Shown here: in pieces, positions 50,260-58,700 of the stretch | How the letters are laid out: each line of letters opens with the position of its first letter | How positions within the stretch are numbered: the first letter of the stretch is position 1 | From: an uncultured bacterium | GTDB lineage: Bacteria; Planctomycetota; UBA1135; GCA-002686595 | Assembly (NCBI GenBank): GCA_938075305.1 | Contig: CALJGV010000004.1 | Location: 1 to 64,000 of the forward strand | Direction of reading: 5' to 3' | Length of the DNA stretch: 64,000 nucleotides | Made by a program: the position numbers and the translations under genes | The notes under the pieces: model-generated | What the model saw: the letters and a program-made list of their open reading frames with translations, nothing else | Told to the model about the DNA's origin: nothing | Database searches by the model: none

Positions 50260-50463
50260 ATGAGCCCCAAGAAGACCAACGACGCGGCGCCCCAGAAGCC
50301 CGCCAAGCCGGCCACCTCCAAACCCGACCAGATGGAGCCGGAGGTCCTGGAGTTCATTCAGGCCATCGACGACTACAAGCGCATCCACGGGAGGCCGTTC
50401 CCGTCGTGGTCCGAGGTCCTGGAGATCATCCGGAACCTCGGATACGAGCGCGCCGACGCCTGA
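50260..50463 (+). CDS. Small conserved protein, 67 aa
   Basis: A 67-residue protein with a Lys/Pro/Ala-rich disordered start (residues 1-24) and a conserved-looking C-terminal helix pair: EVLEFIQAIDDYKRIHGRPF, then PSWSEVLEIIRNLGYE. From memory, short proteins with this RPFPSWSEVLEIIRxLGY ending occur widely in planctomycetes, with no known function. The basic tail plus compact helical domain could bind nucleic acid or a protein. It ends 7 bases before the convergent glyA stop. No Shine-Dalgarno sequence precedes the ATG. Confidence 0.75.
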   Translation: MSPKKTNDAAPQKPAKPATSKPDQMEPEVLEFIQAIDDYKRIHGRPFPSWSEVLEIIRNLGYERADA

Positions 50464-50470
50464 GCCGCCC

Positions 50471-51724
50471 TCAGGCGTAGATCGGGCGGCGGGCCGTCAG
50501 CTCCGACACGGCGCCGGCTACCCGCTTGATGGTCGCCCCGTCCTCCGGTGACCGGAGGATCTCACTGATCCAGCCGGCGAGGTGGCCCATGTCGCCGACG
50601 TCCAGACCCCGAGTGGTGATGGCCGCGGTGCCCAGCCGGATCCCGGAAGCCTCCATGGGCGGCCGTTCGTCGAAGGGGATCAGGTTCTTGTTGCACGTGA
50701 TGTTCACGCGATGGAGCGCGTCCTCCGCCGCGGCGCCCGAGAGCCCGACGCTCCCCACATCCACGAGCATCACGTGGTTGTCGGTGCCGCCCGAGACGAT
50801 CCGGATGCCCGCGTCGCTCAGCCCGTCGGCCAGCGCGGACGCGTTGGCGACGACCTCCGCTGCGTAGCGCTTGAAGGAGTCCTGCTGGGCCTCGCGGAAG
50901 GCGATGGCCTTGGCTGCGATGACGTGCATCAGCGGCCCGCCCTGGCCGCCGGGGAACAGGGCGCTGTTGATCTTCACGATGCGCTCCTTCGGGCAGAGGA
51001 TCATCCCTCCCCGCGGGCCCCTGAGGGTCTTGTGCGTGGTGAGCGTCACGATGTCCGCGTGGGGCACCGGGCTCTCATGGGCGCCGCCCGCGACCAGCCC
51101 CGCGATGTGGGCCATGTCCACCATGAAGAGCGCGTCCACCTCCTTCGCGATGGAGGCGAACGCCGCGAAGTCGATGGGGCGTGAGTACGCCGAGGCGCCC
51201 GCGATCACGAGCTTCGGCCGGAGCGCCAGGGCCTGCTCGCGGATCTTGTCCATGTCGAGCCGCTCCGTCCCGGGCTCCACGCCGTAGCTGTGGAAGTCGT
51301 AGAAGACCCCGCTGAAGTTCTTGGTGTGCCCGTGGGAGAGGTGCCCGCCGTGGTCCAAGGACATGGCCAGGACCTTGTCCCCCGGGTCCAGCATCGACAT
51401 GAACGCAGCCATGTTCGCCTGGGTGCCGCTGTGGGGCTGAACGTTGGCCCGCTCCGACCCGAACAGCTCCCGCGCGCGGTTCCGGGCGAGGTCCTCGACC
51501 TCATCGACGAACTCGCATCCGCCGTAGTAACGGCGACCCGGATAACCCTCGGCGTACTTGTTCGTCAGCGCCGTCCCCATGGCAGCCATCACCTCCTTGG
51601 AGGCGTGGTTCTCCGAGGCGATCAGCTCGAGCTGCACCTCCTGGCGCTCCTCCTCCTGGGCGATGGAGGCCCAGACGGCGTCGTCGGTCTTGGCGGAGTG
51701 GGAAGCGGGGCTCTGGAGCGTCAT
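50471..51724 (-). CDS. glyA: Serine hydroxymethyltransferase
   Basis: A PLP enzyme that interconverts serine and glycine, loading one-carbon units on tetrahydrofolate. The PLP Lys lies in VTLTTHKTLRGPRGGMILC near residue 230. Other motifs are ELIASENHASKEVM near the start, NKYAEGYPGRRYYGG, NVQPHSGTQANMA and the DMAHIAGLVAGG strand. At 417 residues it has the bacterial length. Its product feeds purine and methionine metabolism (purM, purC and mtnA in the window). A TATGCT at 51758-51763 (minus) would give a leader of about 27 bases. Confidence 0.96.
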   Translation of the reverse strand: MTLQSPASHSAKTDDAVWASIAQEEERQEVQLELIASENHASKEVMAAMGTALTNKYAEGYPGRRYYGGCEFVDEVEDLARNRARELFGSERANVQPHSGTQANMAAFMSMLDPGDKVLAMSLDHGGHLSHGHTKNFSGVFYDFHSYGVEPGTERLDMDKIREQALALRPKLVIAGASAYSRPIDFAAFASIAKEVDALFMVDMAHIAGLVAGGAHESPVPHADIVTLTTHKTLRGPRGGMILCPKERIVKINSALFPGGQGGPLMHVIAAKAIAFREAQQDSFKRYAAEVVANASALADGLSDAGIRIVSGGTDNHVMLVDVGSVGLSGAAAEDALHRVNITCNKNLIPFDERPPMEASGIRLGTAAITTRGLDVGDMGHLAGWISEILRSPEDGATIKRVAGAVSELTARRPIYA

Positions 51725-51757
51725 CGTCGGACCTTTCGGGGGTGGAAGCGAGCGGGA

Positions 51758-51763
51758 AGCATA
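51758..51763 (-). promoter_or_regulatory. Putative -10 element of glyA (TATGCT)
   Basis: TATGCT on the minus strand, 33 bases before the glyA ATG. No good -35 is seen. A weak AAAGGT near the start codon may serve as ribosome-binding site. Confidence 0.4.
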
Positions 51764-51819
51764 GGACCCGATGCGCCCCGTTTCCTCTCCCTTCTGGCCG
51801 ATGGTGCCCGTCCGCCGAA

Positions 51820-51837
51820 GACCGCCTCGAGGCGGTC
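51820..51837 (-). terminator. Perfect 18-bp palindrome after the MORN lipoprotein gene
   Basis: GACCGCC-TCGA-GGCGGTC, a 7-bp stem with a TCGA tetraloop, 33 bases past the stop codon at 51870, between that gene and glyA. There are only two T residues after the stem, so terminator strength is uncertain. Confidence 0.4.
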
Positions 51838-51869
51838 CATGCTGCCCTTCGCGGCGACGAGTGCAGCGA

Positions 51870-53093
51870 TCAACCGCCCAGGGGCTCGCCCTGCTCGTCG
51901 TACTGGTCCGCGGGATCGATCAGCGCCTCGGCGTCTGCGCCCAGGGGCTGCGGCGATGTGTCTGAGCTCAGCTGCGTCGCCATGGCGAGCCCGGCGTCGT
52001 CCAGCGCCCCGATCCGCTGGTCGGCGGCGTAGATCCCGGAGAGGTCCGCCTGAAGGACGCCGGCCTCGTCCCAGAAGACCCAGGGGCCCTCGCGGAGCCC
52101 GTTCTTCGCCACCCCGAAGACCTTGCGAGTCCCCGAGGGCCACCAGAACTGCTGCAGCCCCTCGCTCAACTCGCCGTCGACGGCTCCAACGGACTTGAGC
52201 GAGCCGTTCGGGAACCACTGGCGGAGGAGGCCGGTCCGAACCCCGCCCGCGTAGGCCACCATCATCCCGAGCTGGCCGTTGGGGTGCCATTCCCTGACCA
52301 CGCCCGAAAGGCGGCCCGAGTCCCAGGAGGTCAGCAGGTGACGGCTCCCGTCCGAGTGCCAGTGGCGCCCCTCGCCGATCTGGGCGCCGTTCTCCCAGAC
52401 CTTCTCGTACCGAGCCTGGCCGTTGTCCCACCAGGACCGCTCGGTCCCATGCCGCTTCCCGGCCACGAACGGGACGGCGTGGGCGTCGGAGCCGTCCTCG
52501 TACCACATGGCCAGGGACACGCCCTCGCCGGTGTCGCTGTACTCCCCGCGGGCCACGAGCTTCCCGCTGAAGCTGAAGCCCTCGTGGACCCCGACCTTGG
52601 CGCCGGCGCGGTAGGACCCCTTCTCCATGAGCTCCCCGTTCTCGTGCCAGGAGAGCCACTCCCCGCCCTTCTTGCCGGCCTCGTAGCGGCCCTTGGTGCG
52701 CTCGGTTCCGTTGGGGTGCCAGGCGAGGTAGGGGCCTTCCAGGACGCCCTCCTCGTACTGATACTTGGCAGTCACGAAGCCGGTGGTGAAGTACTCCTGC
52801 CACTCTCCGTCCTCACGCCCCTGGTCGTCGTACTGGCCCTTCTTCTGGACCTCCCCTGTGGGCCACCACCACGTCCGCGGGCCCACGAACTGGCCGTAGA
52901 GGGTCGTGCCTTCGGACTTCTTGGCCCGCTTGAGCTCGGGGTTGTGCCACTCGATCTCCACGGTGGCCTCGGCCGCGCCGGCCTCACCGCCCCCCTCGCC
53001 TGAGCAGGAGGACGCGCCCGCGGCCACGAGGGCCAGGCAGGCGAGGGACAAGGGGCGGAGCGGGGAGACGGAGGCGTGTGCGGAGCGCTTCAT
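51870..53093 (-). CDS. MORN-type repeat lipoprotein (YwqK-like)
   Basis: A 407-residue exported lipoprotein (LACLALVAAGASSC, lipobox Cys near residue 30). From about residue 70 there are roughly 10-12 repeats of the MORN_2 type, each with a core like GxxxWxxxGxLxxxGxYxxG: for example HPNGTERTKGRYEAGKKGGE, HENGELMEKGSYRAG, HPNGQLGMMVAYAGG and FPNGSLKSVGAVDGE. Such repeats also occur in proteins loosely annotated as YwqK-type antitoxins. A role in binding membranes, metabolites or wall glycans is possible; nothing in the sequence decides. A TAGGAT ends 6 bases before the ATG. Confidence 0.8.
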   Translation of the reverse strand: MKRSAHASVSPLRPLSLACLALVAAGASSCSGEGGGEAGAAEATVEIEWHNPELKRAKKSEGTTLYGQFVGPRTWWWPTGEVQKKGQYDDQGREDGEWQEYFTTGFVTAKYQYEEGVLEGPYLAWHPNGTERTKGRYEAGKKGGEWLSWHENGELMEKGSYRAGAKVGVHEGFSFSGKLVARGEYSDTGEGVSLAMWYEDGSDAHAVPFVAGKRHGTERSWWDNGQARYEKVWENGAQIGEGRHWHSDGSRHLLTSWDSGRLSGVVREWHPNGQLGMMVAYAGGVRTGLLRQWFPNGSLKSVGAVDGELSEGLQQFWWPSGTRKVFGVAKNGLREGPWVFWDEAGVLQADLSGIYAADQRIGALDDAGLAMATQLSSDTSPQPLGADAEALIDPADQYDEQGEPLGG

Positions 53094-53099
53094 GCTGGA

Positions 53100-53105
53100 A
53101 TCCTA
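53100..53105 (-). promoter_or_regulatory. Leaderless-type -10 element (TAGGAT)
   Basis: TAGGAT (minus strand) ends 6 bases before the ATG at 53093. Confidence 0.4.
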
Positions 53106-53269
53106 GCCCGCTGGACCCCGCGCCTGAAGGATATGCGGCCACTGTCCCGGGATCGATCAGGTGATCGCCCAGGGGCCATGGAGTCCGCGCCCATGGCCGA
53201 GTCGCTCCATCACGGACCCCGGGACGCGGCTCACACGGAAGGGCCCATCGCGTACGGACCCCCGGGGGC

Positions 53270-53275
53270 TATGCT
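53270..53275 (+). promoter_or_regulatory. Leaderless-type -10 element (TATGCT)
   Basis: TATGCT ends 10 bases before the ATG at 53286. It sits in the arms of GGGGGC/CTCCCCC, which could form a small hairpin. Confidence 0.45.
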
Positions 53276-53285
53276 CCCCCGAGTC

Positions 53286-54860
53286 ATGAACCAGCCCAGC
53301 GCGACCGACCCGCTACCCCGAGGCGGACACCCCCTTCCCCTGTTCAGATCCGCCGCCCTCGCACTCCTGGCGGGAGCGACGGCCCTCAGCGGCTGCGGTG
53401 GACCGGAGCCCGTGGAGAGGCCGAATGTGATCCTGATCACCCTCGACACGGTGCGCGCCGACTTCCTCTCGTGCTACGGCTCCACCAGCGGCGCGACCCC
53501 CGGCGTGGACCGCCTCGCCGCCGCCGGGACCGTTTTCGAGGACGCCGCGAGCGCCTCCGGGCTCACCCCCGCGTCCCACGCGACCATCCTCACGGGGAAG
53601 TTCCAGTACAACCATGGCCTGCGGGTCCTTGCCGCGGGGAGCGGGTTCAAGCTCGATCCCGACCAGGAGACCCTCACCACCGCCTTCAAGGCGGCGGGCT
53701 ATCGCACGGCCGCCATCCACAGCGCGTTCCCGGTCTCCGCCTTCTTCGGCTTCGACGAGGGCTTCGACGAGTTCGAGTCCTTCGATACGACCCTCAAGAA
53801 GAAGAAGGACGACACCAAGGTGGGCTGGGATGTTCGCAGCTACCAGCGACGCTCGGACGACACGACCCGGATGGCGGTGGAGTGGCTGAAGGAGGCCTCC
53901 GAAGGGGACCAGCCCTTCTTCCTCTGGCTCCACTACTGGGACCCCCATGATCCGGTGAAGCTGCCCGACGAGGCGGACATGGAGCGCCTCCGCTACGACC
54001 CGGGCACCGGCGAGCTCCAGGACGAGGCCACCCTGACCTACGCCGTGGAGGTTCGCTATCAGGACGGGAACCTCGAGACGCTCTTCCAGGCCATCGACAA
54101 CGCGGGGCTCACCGACGAGACCCTCGTCGCCCTCACGGCGGACCATGGCCAGGGCCTGGCCGACGGCATGCGCAAGCACCGCTGGAGCATGCACCGGATG
54201 CTCTACCGCGAGCAGACTCACGTGCCGTTCATCCTCCGCGGCCCCGGGATCCCGGCAGGGCGACGGGTCCCCGATCAGGTCCGCACAGCCGACATGGCCC
54301 CGACCCTGCTCGATTACGCAGGGCTGGGCGACTTCAGTGAGCCGGTGGACGGTACGAGCCTCCGTCCCTGGATCGAGGGGGAGAAGGAGGGCGACCTCAC
54401 CGCCTACGGCGAACAGATCAACGGGTACGACCACAACGCGGGGATGCGCAAGTTCCGACCCGACGCCGCGTTCCTCTACATGGTCTCGGACGGCGATTGG
54501 AAGCTCATCTACAAGCCCCACATGCCCGGGACCAGCGAGCTCTTCCACGTGGGCGTCGACCCGCTCGAGGAGCGCAACGTCATCGCGGACCACCCCGACG
54601 TCGTGGTGGACCTCCTCGCCGACCTGGCGGAGCGCAATCCGTGGGTGACGGCCCCGTTCCCGATCCACGCCGCGTCCGGTGCCTCCGGGAGCGCCGACGC
54701 GCTCAACGCCCTTGGATACTCCGCCGCCGACGTGGAGGGCAGCGGTGATTGGTGGTGGACCTGCCCGGTCCACACGGACCAGCGCCTCGACCGACGCGGG
54801 AGGTGCGAGGTGGACGGCTGCGGCCGCATCATGATCTCCATGGGCCGCTGGACCGAGTGA
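53286..54860 (+). CDS. Sulfatase-like lipoprotein with C-terminal metal-binding-like tail
   Basis: A 524-residue exported protein (ALALLAGATALSGC lipobox). Residues about 45-460 are an alkaline-phosphatase superfamily, sulfatase-like domain: NVILITLDTVRADFLSCYG (metal Asp), SGLTPASHATILTG near residue 93, ALTADHGQGLADGMRKHRW (DHG and Lys/His ligands) and HVPFILRGPGI. The site where true sulfatases have CxPxR (formylglycine) reads TPASH, so Thr is the likely nucleophile and no maturation is needed. The last 32 residues contain CPVH...GRCEVDGCG, like the heavy-metal-binding motif CPMHP...PGxCPxCGM. Substrate unknown; phosphodiesters or sulfates are possible. A small AsmA-like gene follows after 44 bases. 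Confidence 0.82.
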   Translation: MNQPSATDPLPRGGHPLPLFRSAALALLAGATALSGCGGPEPVERPNVILITLDTVRADFLSCYGSTSGATPGVDRLAAAGTVFEDAASASGLTPASHATILTGKFQYNHGLRVLAAGSGFKLDPDQETLTTAFKAAGYRTAAIHSAFPVSAFFGFDEGFDEFESFDTTLKKKKDDTKVGWDVRSYQRRSDDTTRMAVEWLKEASEGDQPFFLWLHYWDPHDPVKLPDEADMERLRYDPGTGELQDEATLTYAVEVRYQDGNLETLFQAIDNAGLTDETLVALTADHGQGLADGMRKHRWSMHRMLYREQTHVPFILRGPGIPAGRRVPDQVRTADMAPTLLDYAGLGDFSEPVDGTSLRPWIEGEKEGDLTAYGEQINGYDHNAGMRKFRPDAAFLYMVSDGDWKLIYKPHMPGTSELFHVGVDPLEERNVIADHPDVVVDLLADLAERNPWVTAPFPIHAASGASGSADALNALGYSAADVEGSGDWWWTCPVHTDQRLDRRGRCEVDGCGRIMISMGRWTE

Positions 54861-54904
54861 GCGCAAGGCCCACCGCCCCGGTCGACCGTCTCCCCTCAAC
54901 CGCC

Positions 54905-55768
54905 ATGAAGCCCATGCTCAAGCTCATCCTCAAGCCCGTCGCCATTGCGGCCATCGGCCTCGCGGCCCTTGTGGTGGCAGGCGTGATCACCGTTCCGCCC
55001 GCCGCCCGAGCCGCCGTGGAGTCAGGCTCCGAGTTCGCCTTCGGGGTCCCCGCCACCATCGGCTCCATCAAGGCCTCCCCTGGCCTCTCCACCACGACCC
55101 TGGGCTTCTCCGACTACGAGATCGAGAGTCCCGATGGGTTCGAGGAGCCGCTCCTCACGTTCGGCCACTTCGAGGTCGGCGTCGGGACACGCTCGCTCGT
55201 GGGCAACGTCAAGGAGCTCGGCGTCCTCGAGATCGAGGACGTTCAGCTCACCATCCTCCAGAAAGGACTCCGGAGCAACCTCGCTCCGGTGGTGGCACAG
55301 CTCAGGAGCCTCGCCGAGCGCTCCGGGGAGGGCGAGGCCCCTGGCAACGAAGGGGGCCCGGAAGGCGTCGACGACGGGCCGAAAGGCCCCGGCCCCCGGC
55401 TCAAGGTCGGGCGGGTCCGCATCGCTGGCATCCGAGCGCGCCTCAAGGTGGACGGGATTCCAGGGGTGCAGCCCGTGGACGAGACCGTTGAGCTGCCGAC
55501 CCTGGAGCGTGACTGGTCCTCGGACTCGGGAGAGGAGGGCTTCACCGTCGCGGACCTGAGCGCGCACCTGCTCGAGGAGCTTGAGATCAGCGCCCTCGAG
55601 GGCCTTCGGGGTGAGGTTCCCGATGAGGTCCTCGACGCCGTCGCCAAGGGACTCGAGGGCGGGCTCGAGGGAATCCTCGATGGGGCCAGCCAGGAGCTAG
55701 AGGGCATCCTCGGCGAGAAGGCGGGGGAGCTCCTCGACTCCGGCAGCGGCCTCTTCGGCGGCCGCTAG
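54905..55768 (+). CDS. AsmA-like membrane-anchored protein
   Basis: A 287-residue protein. The N-terminal membrane helix (PVAIAAIGLAALVVAGVITV, about 11-30) is followed by a beta-rich region with VPATIGSIKASPGLSTTTLG and FEVGVGTRSLVGNVKELGVLEIEDVQLTI, a pattern seen in AsmA and DUF748-type envelope proteins. An acidic Gly/Pro linker lies near 140-160, a second beta stretch near 160-200, and a helical Gly/Glu/Leu-rich tail. Such proteins bridge inner and outer membranes or control lipid transfer. It is probably co-transcribed with the sulfatase-like gene. Its TAG stop shares the CTAG with the convergent giant gene. Confidence 0.6.
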   Translation: MKPMLKLILKPVAIAAIGLAALVVAGVITVPPAARAAVESGSEFAFGVPATIGSIKASPGLSTTTLGFSDYEIESPDGFEEPLLTFGHFEVGVGTRSLVGNVKELGVLEIEDVQLTILQKGLRSNLAPVVAQLRSLAERSGEGEAPGNEGGPEGVDDGPKGPGPRLKVGRVRIAGIRARLKVDGIPGVQPVDETVELPTLERDWSSDSGEEGFTVADLSAHLLEELEISALEGLRGEVPDEVLDAVAKGLEGGLEGILDGASQELEGILGEKAGELLDSGSGLFGGR

Positions 55769-58700
55769 ACGGCGCCCGGGAGGGACCTCGGACGGGGATC
55801 CCCGTCCTCCGCATACCCGCCCACGCGCCACACCTGGTCGCGGTAGTTCCTGACGTCGAGCAGGGTCAGCGCCTGGGTGGCTCGAAGGGTCACCAGTTGC
55901 TCTGAGATCCGCGAGGGGTGCCGCAGCTCCTCGGCGAGCCTCGCCTCCGCGGCGGCCCGCTCAGGAGCATCGGCCCTGAGGAGTGCGCTCGAGAGGCACG
56001 CCCGAGCTCCGTCCGTGTCCGCCGCGAGGATCCTCCACGCGGACCGGCGGACCCGCCTCACCGCCTGCCTCCGCCGCCAGGACTCTTCGGCTCCCCCCTC
56101 CATTCCCCGACGGTCCAGGGCGCCCGCCGAGAGCGCGGCACGCAGCACGCGCTGCTTGCCGCCGCGACGCCACCACCTGTGGAAGGCGAGGCGCAGGGCC
56201 AGCCGCGGCCGCGCTGGGGCGCGGTCCGCGCCGTGGAGCAAAGCATCGACCACTGACTCCACGAGGATGGCCTCGCCGAAGAGGACGGACCGGACCCCGT
56301 CCACGTCCCCGTGGAGCACAACCTGCAACGCTCGAAGACCCTCTCGGTCCCCCGTCGGGTCCGCGCCCAGGATCGCTCCAAGCCGCGCTCCGAGGCCCCC
56401 CGCCAGCGCGGCATGGGTCCTCGCAAGGCTCCTCGCCGCCCGTCGTTCCAGTGAGCGAAGCAGGCGAACGGAGGCCGGATCCGCGCCCAGGTACCGGGCG
56501 TCGGCCATGGCGCTGGAGGCACCTGAGGCCTCAACAACCCCGCCCCTGGCCGCGCCGCCCTCCTCACAGGATCCATCGGCGAGCAGGCTGAGTCCGTGGT
56601 ATTCGGGGTCAAGGATCGCGCGCAGCTCCATGGCAGCCACCGCCGCCGGACCGCGCATGCGGTGAATCTTGCGCGCCGCGACGTCGAACCCCGCCTCGTG
56701 ATCCACCCCGGCCTCCAGGGATACCCCGGGGCGGCGGATCATGCCCACGGCGCGCACCAGGCGGCGGGCCCCGGCGACGGAAAGCCGCGCCCCAGTCAGG
56801 CTCATCCGGACCGGCAGCAGCAGGACCCGCCCCCCCTGCAGCCACTCCTCGTAGAGCCTGCGCAGGTTCAGGACCCGCGACTCCAGGGGTAGCAGGTGGA
56901 GCGGATAGGTGCCGAACACGGAGCGAATCAGGGCCCGGCGGTCCCGTTGCATCTTGCGAACCACCTCCTCTCCGAAGCGCTGCGCAATCTCCTCGTCCCG
57001 GCTCGGGTGGTCGTCGAGGAAGTGGAGCACGGTGAAGGCCGTGGTCAGCTCGCTCCCCCTGTCGACCCCTCGCCCCGCCCCATCGCCGCTCTCCCCGCCA
57101 GACTCCGCGTCGCAGACGGCTCCGCCGTGCCGCAGCCACTCCGCGTGTTCCGCGCGCTCCGCCTCGCTGGAGCGCGACCAGTCCGCCAAAGGGATCGCGT
57201 TGGCGTTGTACTCGACGATCAGCCGGGCCGCCCGGCTCTCCAGCGAACGGCTGATGGCGTGGAACCACAGGAATGGCCCCCGCACCAGCGTCCGGCGGCG
57301 CTCCAGATCGAGGCTCTGCATCCACCGCAGCCGTCGGGCAGTGACCCGACCGGAGCCCTCCGCGAGTCGCCTGACGGCGAGGTTCCCAAGGAGCTGGCTG
57401 GTGGCCCGGGTGTCCGTATGGGCGAGCAGGGCTCCGTCGAGCTGGTCACGGTAGAGCAGCACGACCCGGGCCACGGGGTCGAAGCCCGCTCGCTCTCCGC
57501 GAAGCGGCTCGCCACTTCGAAGGAACTCATGAAGCCCCGAATGGAAGCGCTCGGCGTCTTGCTCGGCCAGCGAGGCGGGGTCACCCAGGATCCGGCGCTC
57601 GGCGAGGAAGACCCGCTGCTGGAGGAAGGCCGCGTCCGCGCGATGGGTACGCGCCTTCAGGCTGTCCGTCAGGTGCAAGAACTGTGCCCTGGCCACCTTC
57701 TCATGGAACGTCGTGGTGTCCCTGGCCATACGCTGGAGCCATGCCCCGATGGCCAGCAACACGAGGCAGATGCCACCGAGCAAGGCGAAGGTCTGCCCGA
57801 CCACGCCGTTGATCAGCCGGATCACCGCGAAGCTGCGGAGCTCCTCGTCTCCACGGGCATCCAGCGCAGCGAAGGCGAGCTGGAGACCCAGGAAGGGGAT
57901 GCCGAACAGCAGCAATCGCACCGCCGGGCGGGAGGTCCGGGCCACCAGCGCGGCCCCGATGCGCCCCACGACCTCACCTGGCGTCAGGGTCCCGTGCAGG
58001 TCCGCCCACCAGAACGCCCTGCCCAGAGCCCGGTGCAGCGCGTCCGCGATTCGATGGAGACAGCGGGCCACGTGCTCCGCCGCCGCAGCGCCGAGCGCGT
58101 CCGGGGCCGCCCACGAGCCCAGCCCCGGCAGCCAGCGCAACGGCGACCCGGCGACGAGGCGCGCCGCGCGGGCCAGGCGGTCCACCGTGCTGGCCCCAAG
58201 CTCCTCCACGAGCTCCTCGCCGCTGATCTCCGCCACCTGCTTCAGCAGGTCATCCGCGAGGGGCAGCTGAGCCCGGCGCCGTCCACGGTCCTGGGGCTGC
58301 TCGGCGGCGCTGCGCTCCAGCGCCCCCCGCAGGATCTCCCCCCGGGTGACCTCCAGGGAGGCACGCTCCTCCGCGTCGGCGAGCTCGTGCACATCCACGT
58401 ACCACGCGTCCACAGCCCGCCTGAGCGAGGCCACCGCGCGGCGGTGCTCCACGTCGCGTCGCCACAGCTCCCGCTGCTCCGCCGGCGTGGGGAAGACCAC
58501 CACCTCCATCTCCAGCGCGCGCGCATGCCGGCGGACCACCCTGTCGAGCCCCCGCAAGAGGAAGCCAAGGGCCCGCACGAGCCAAACCAGGGGTCGGAGC
58601 GCCCTCAGGTAGGCGCCGATCCGGGCGAGCCGGAACAGCCGCATCAGCCGGCTGGCCTGGCCCGCCTCGCCCGCGAGACCGTCAAGGCCAGCGAAGAGGC

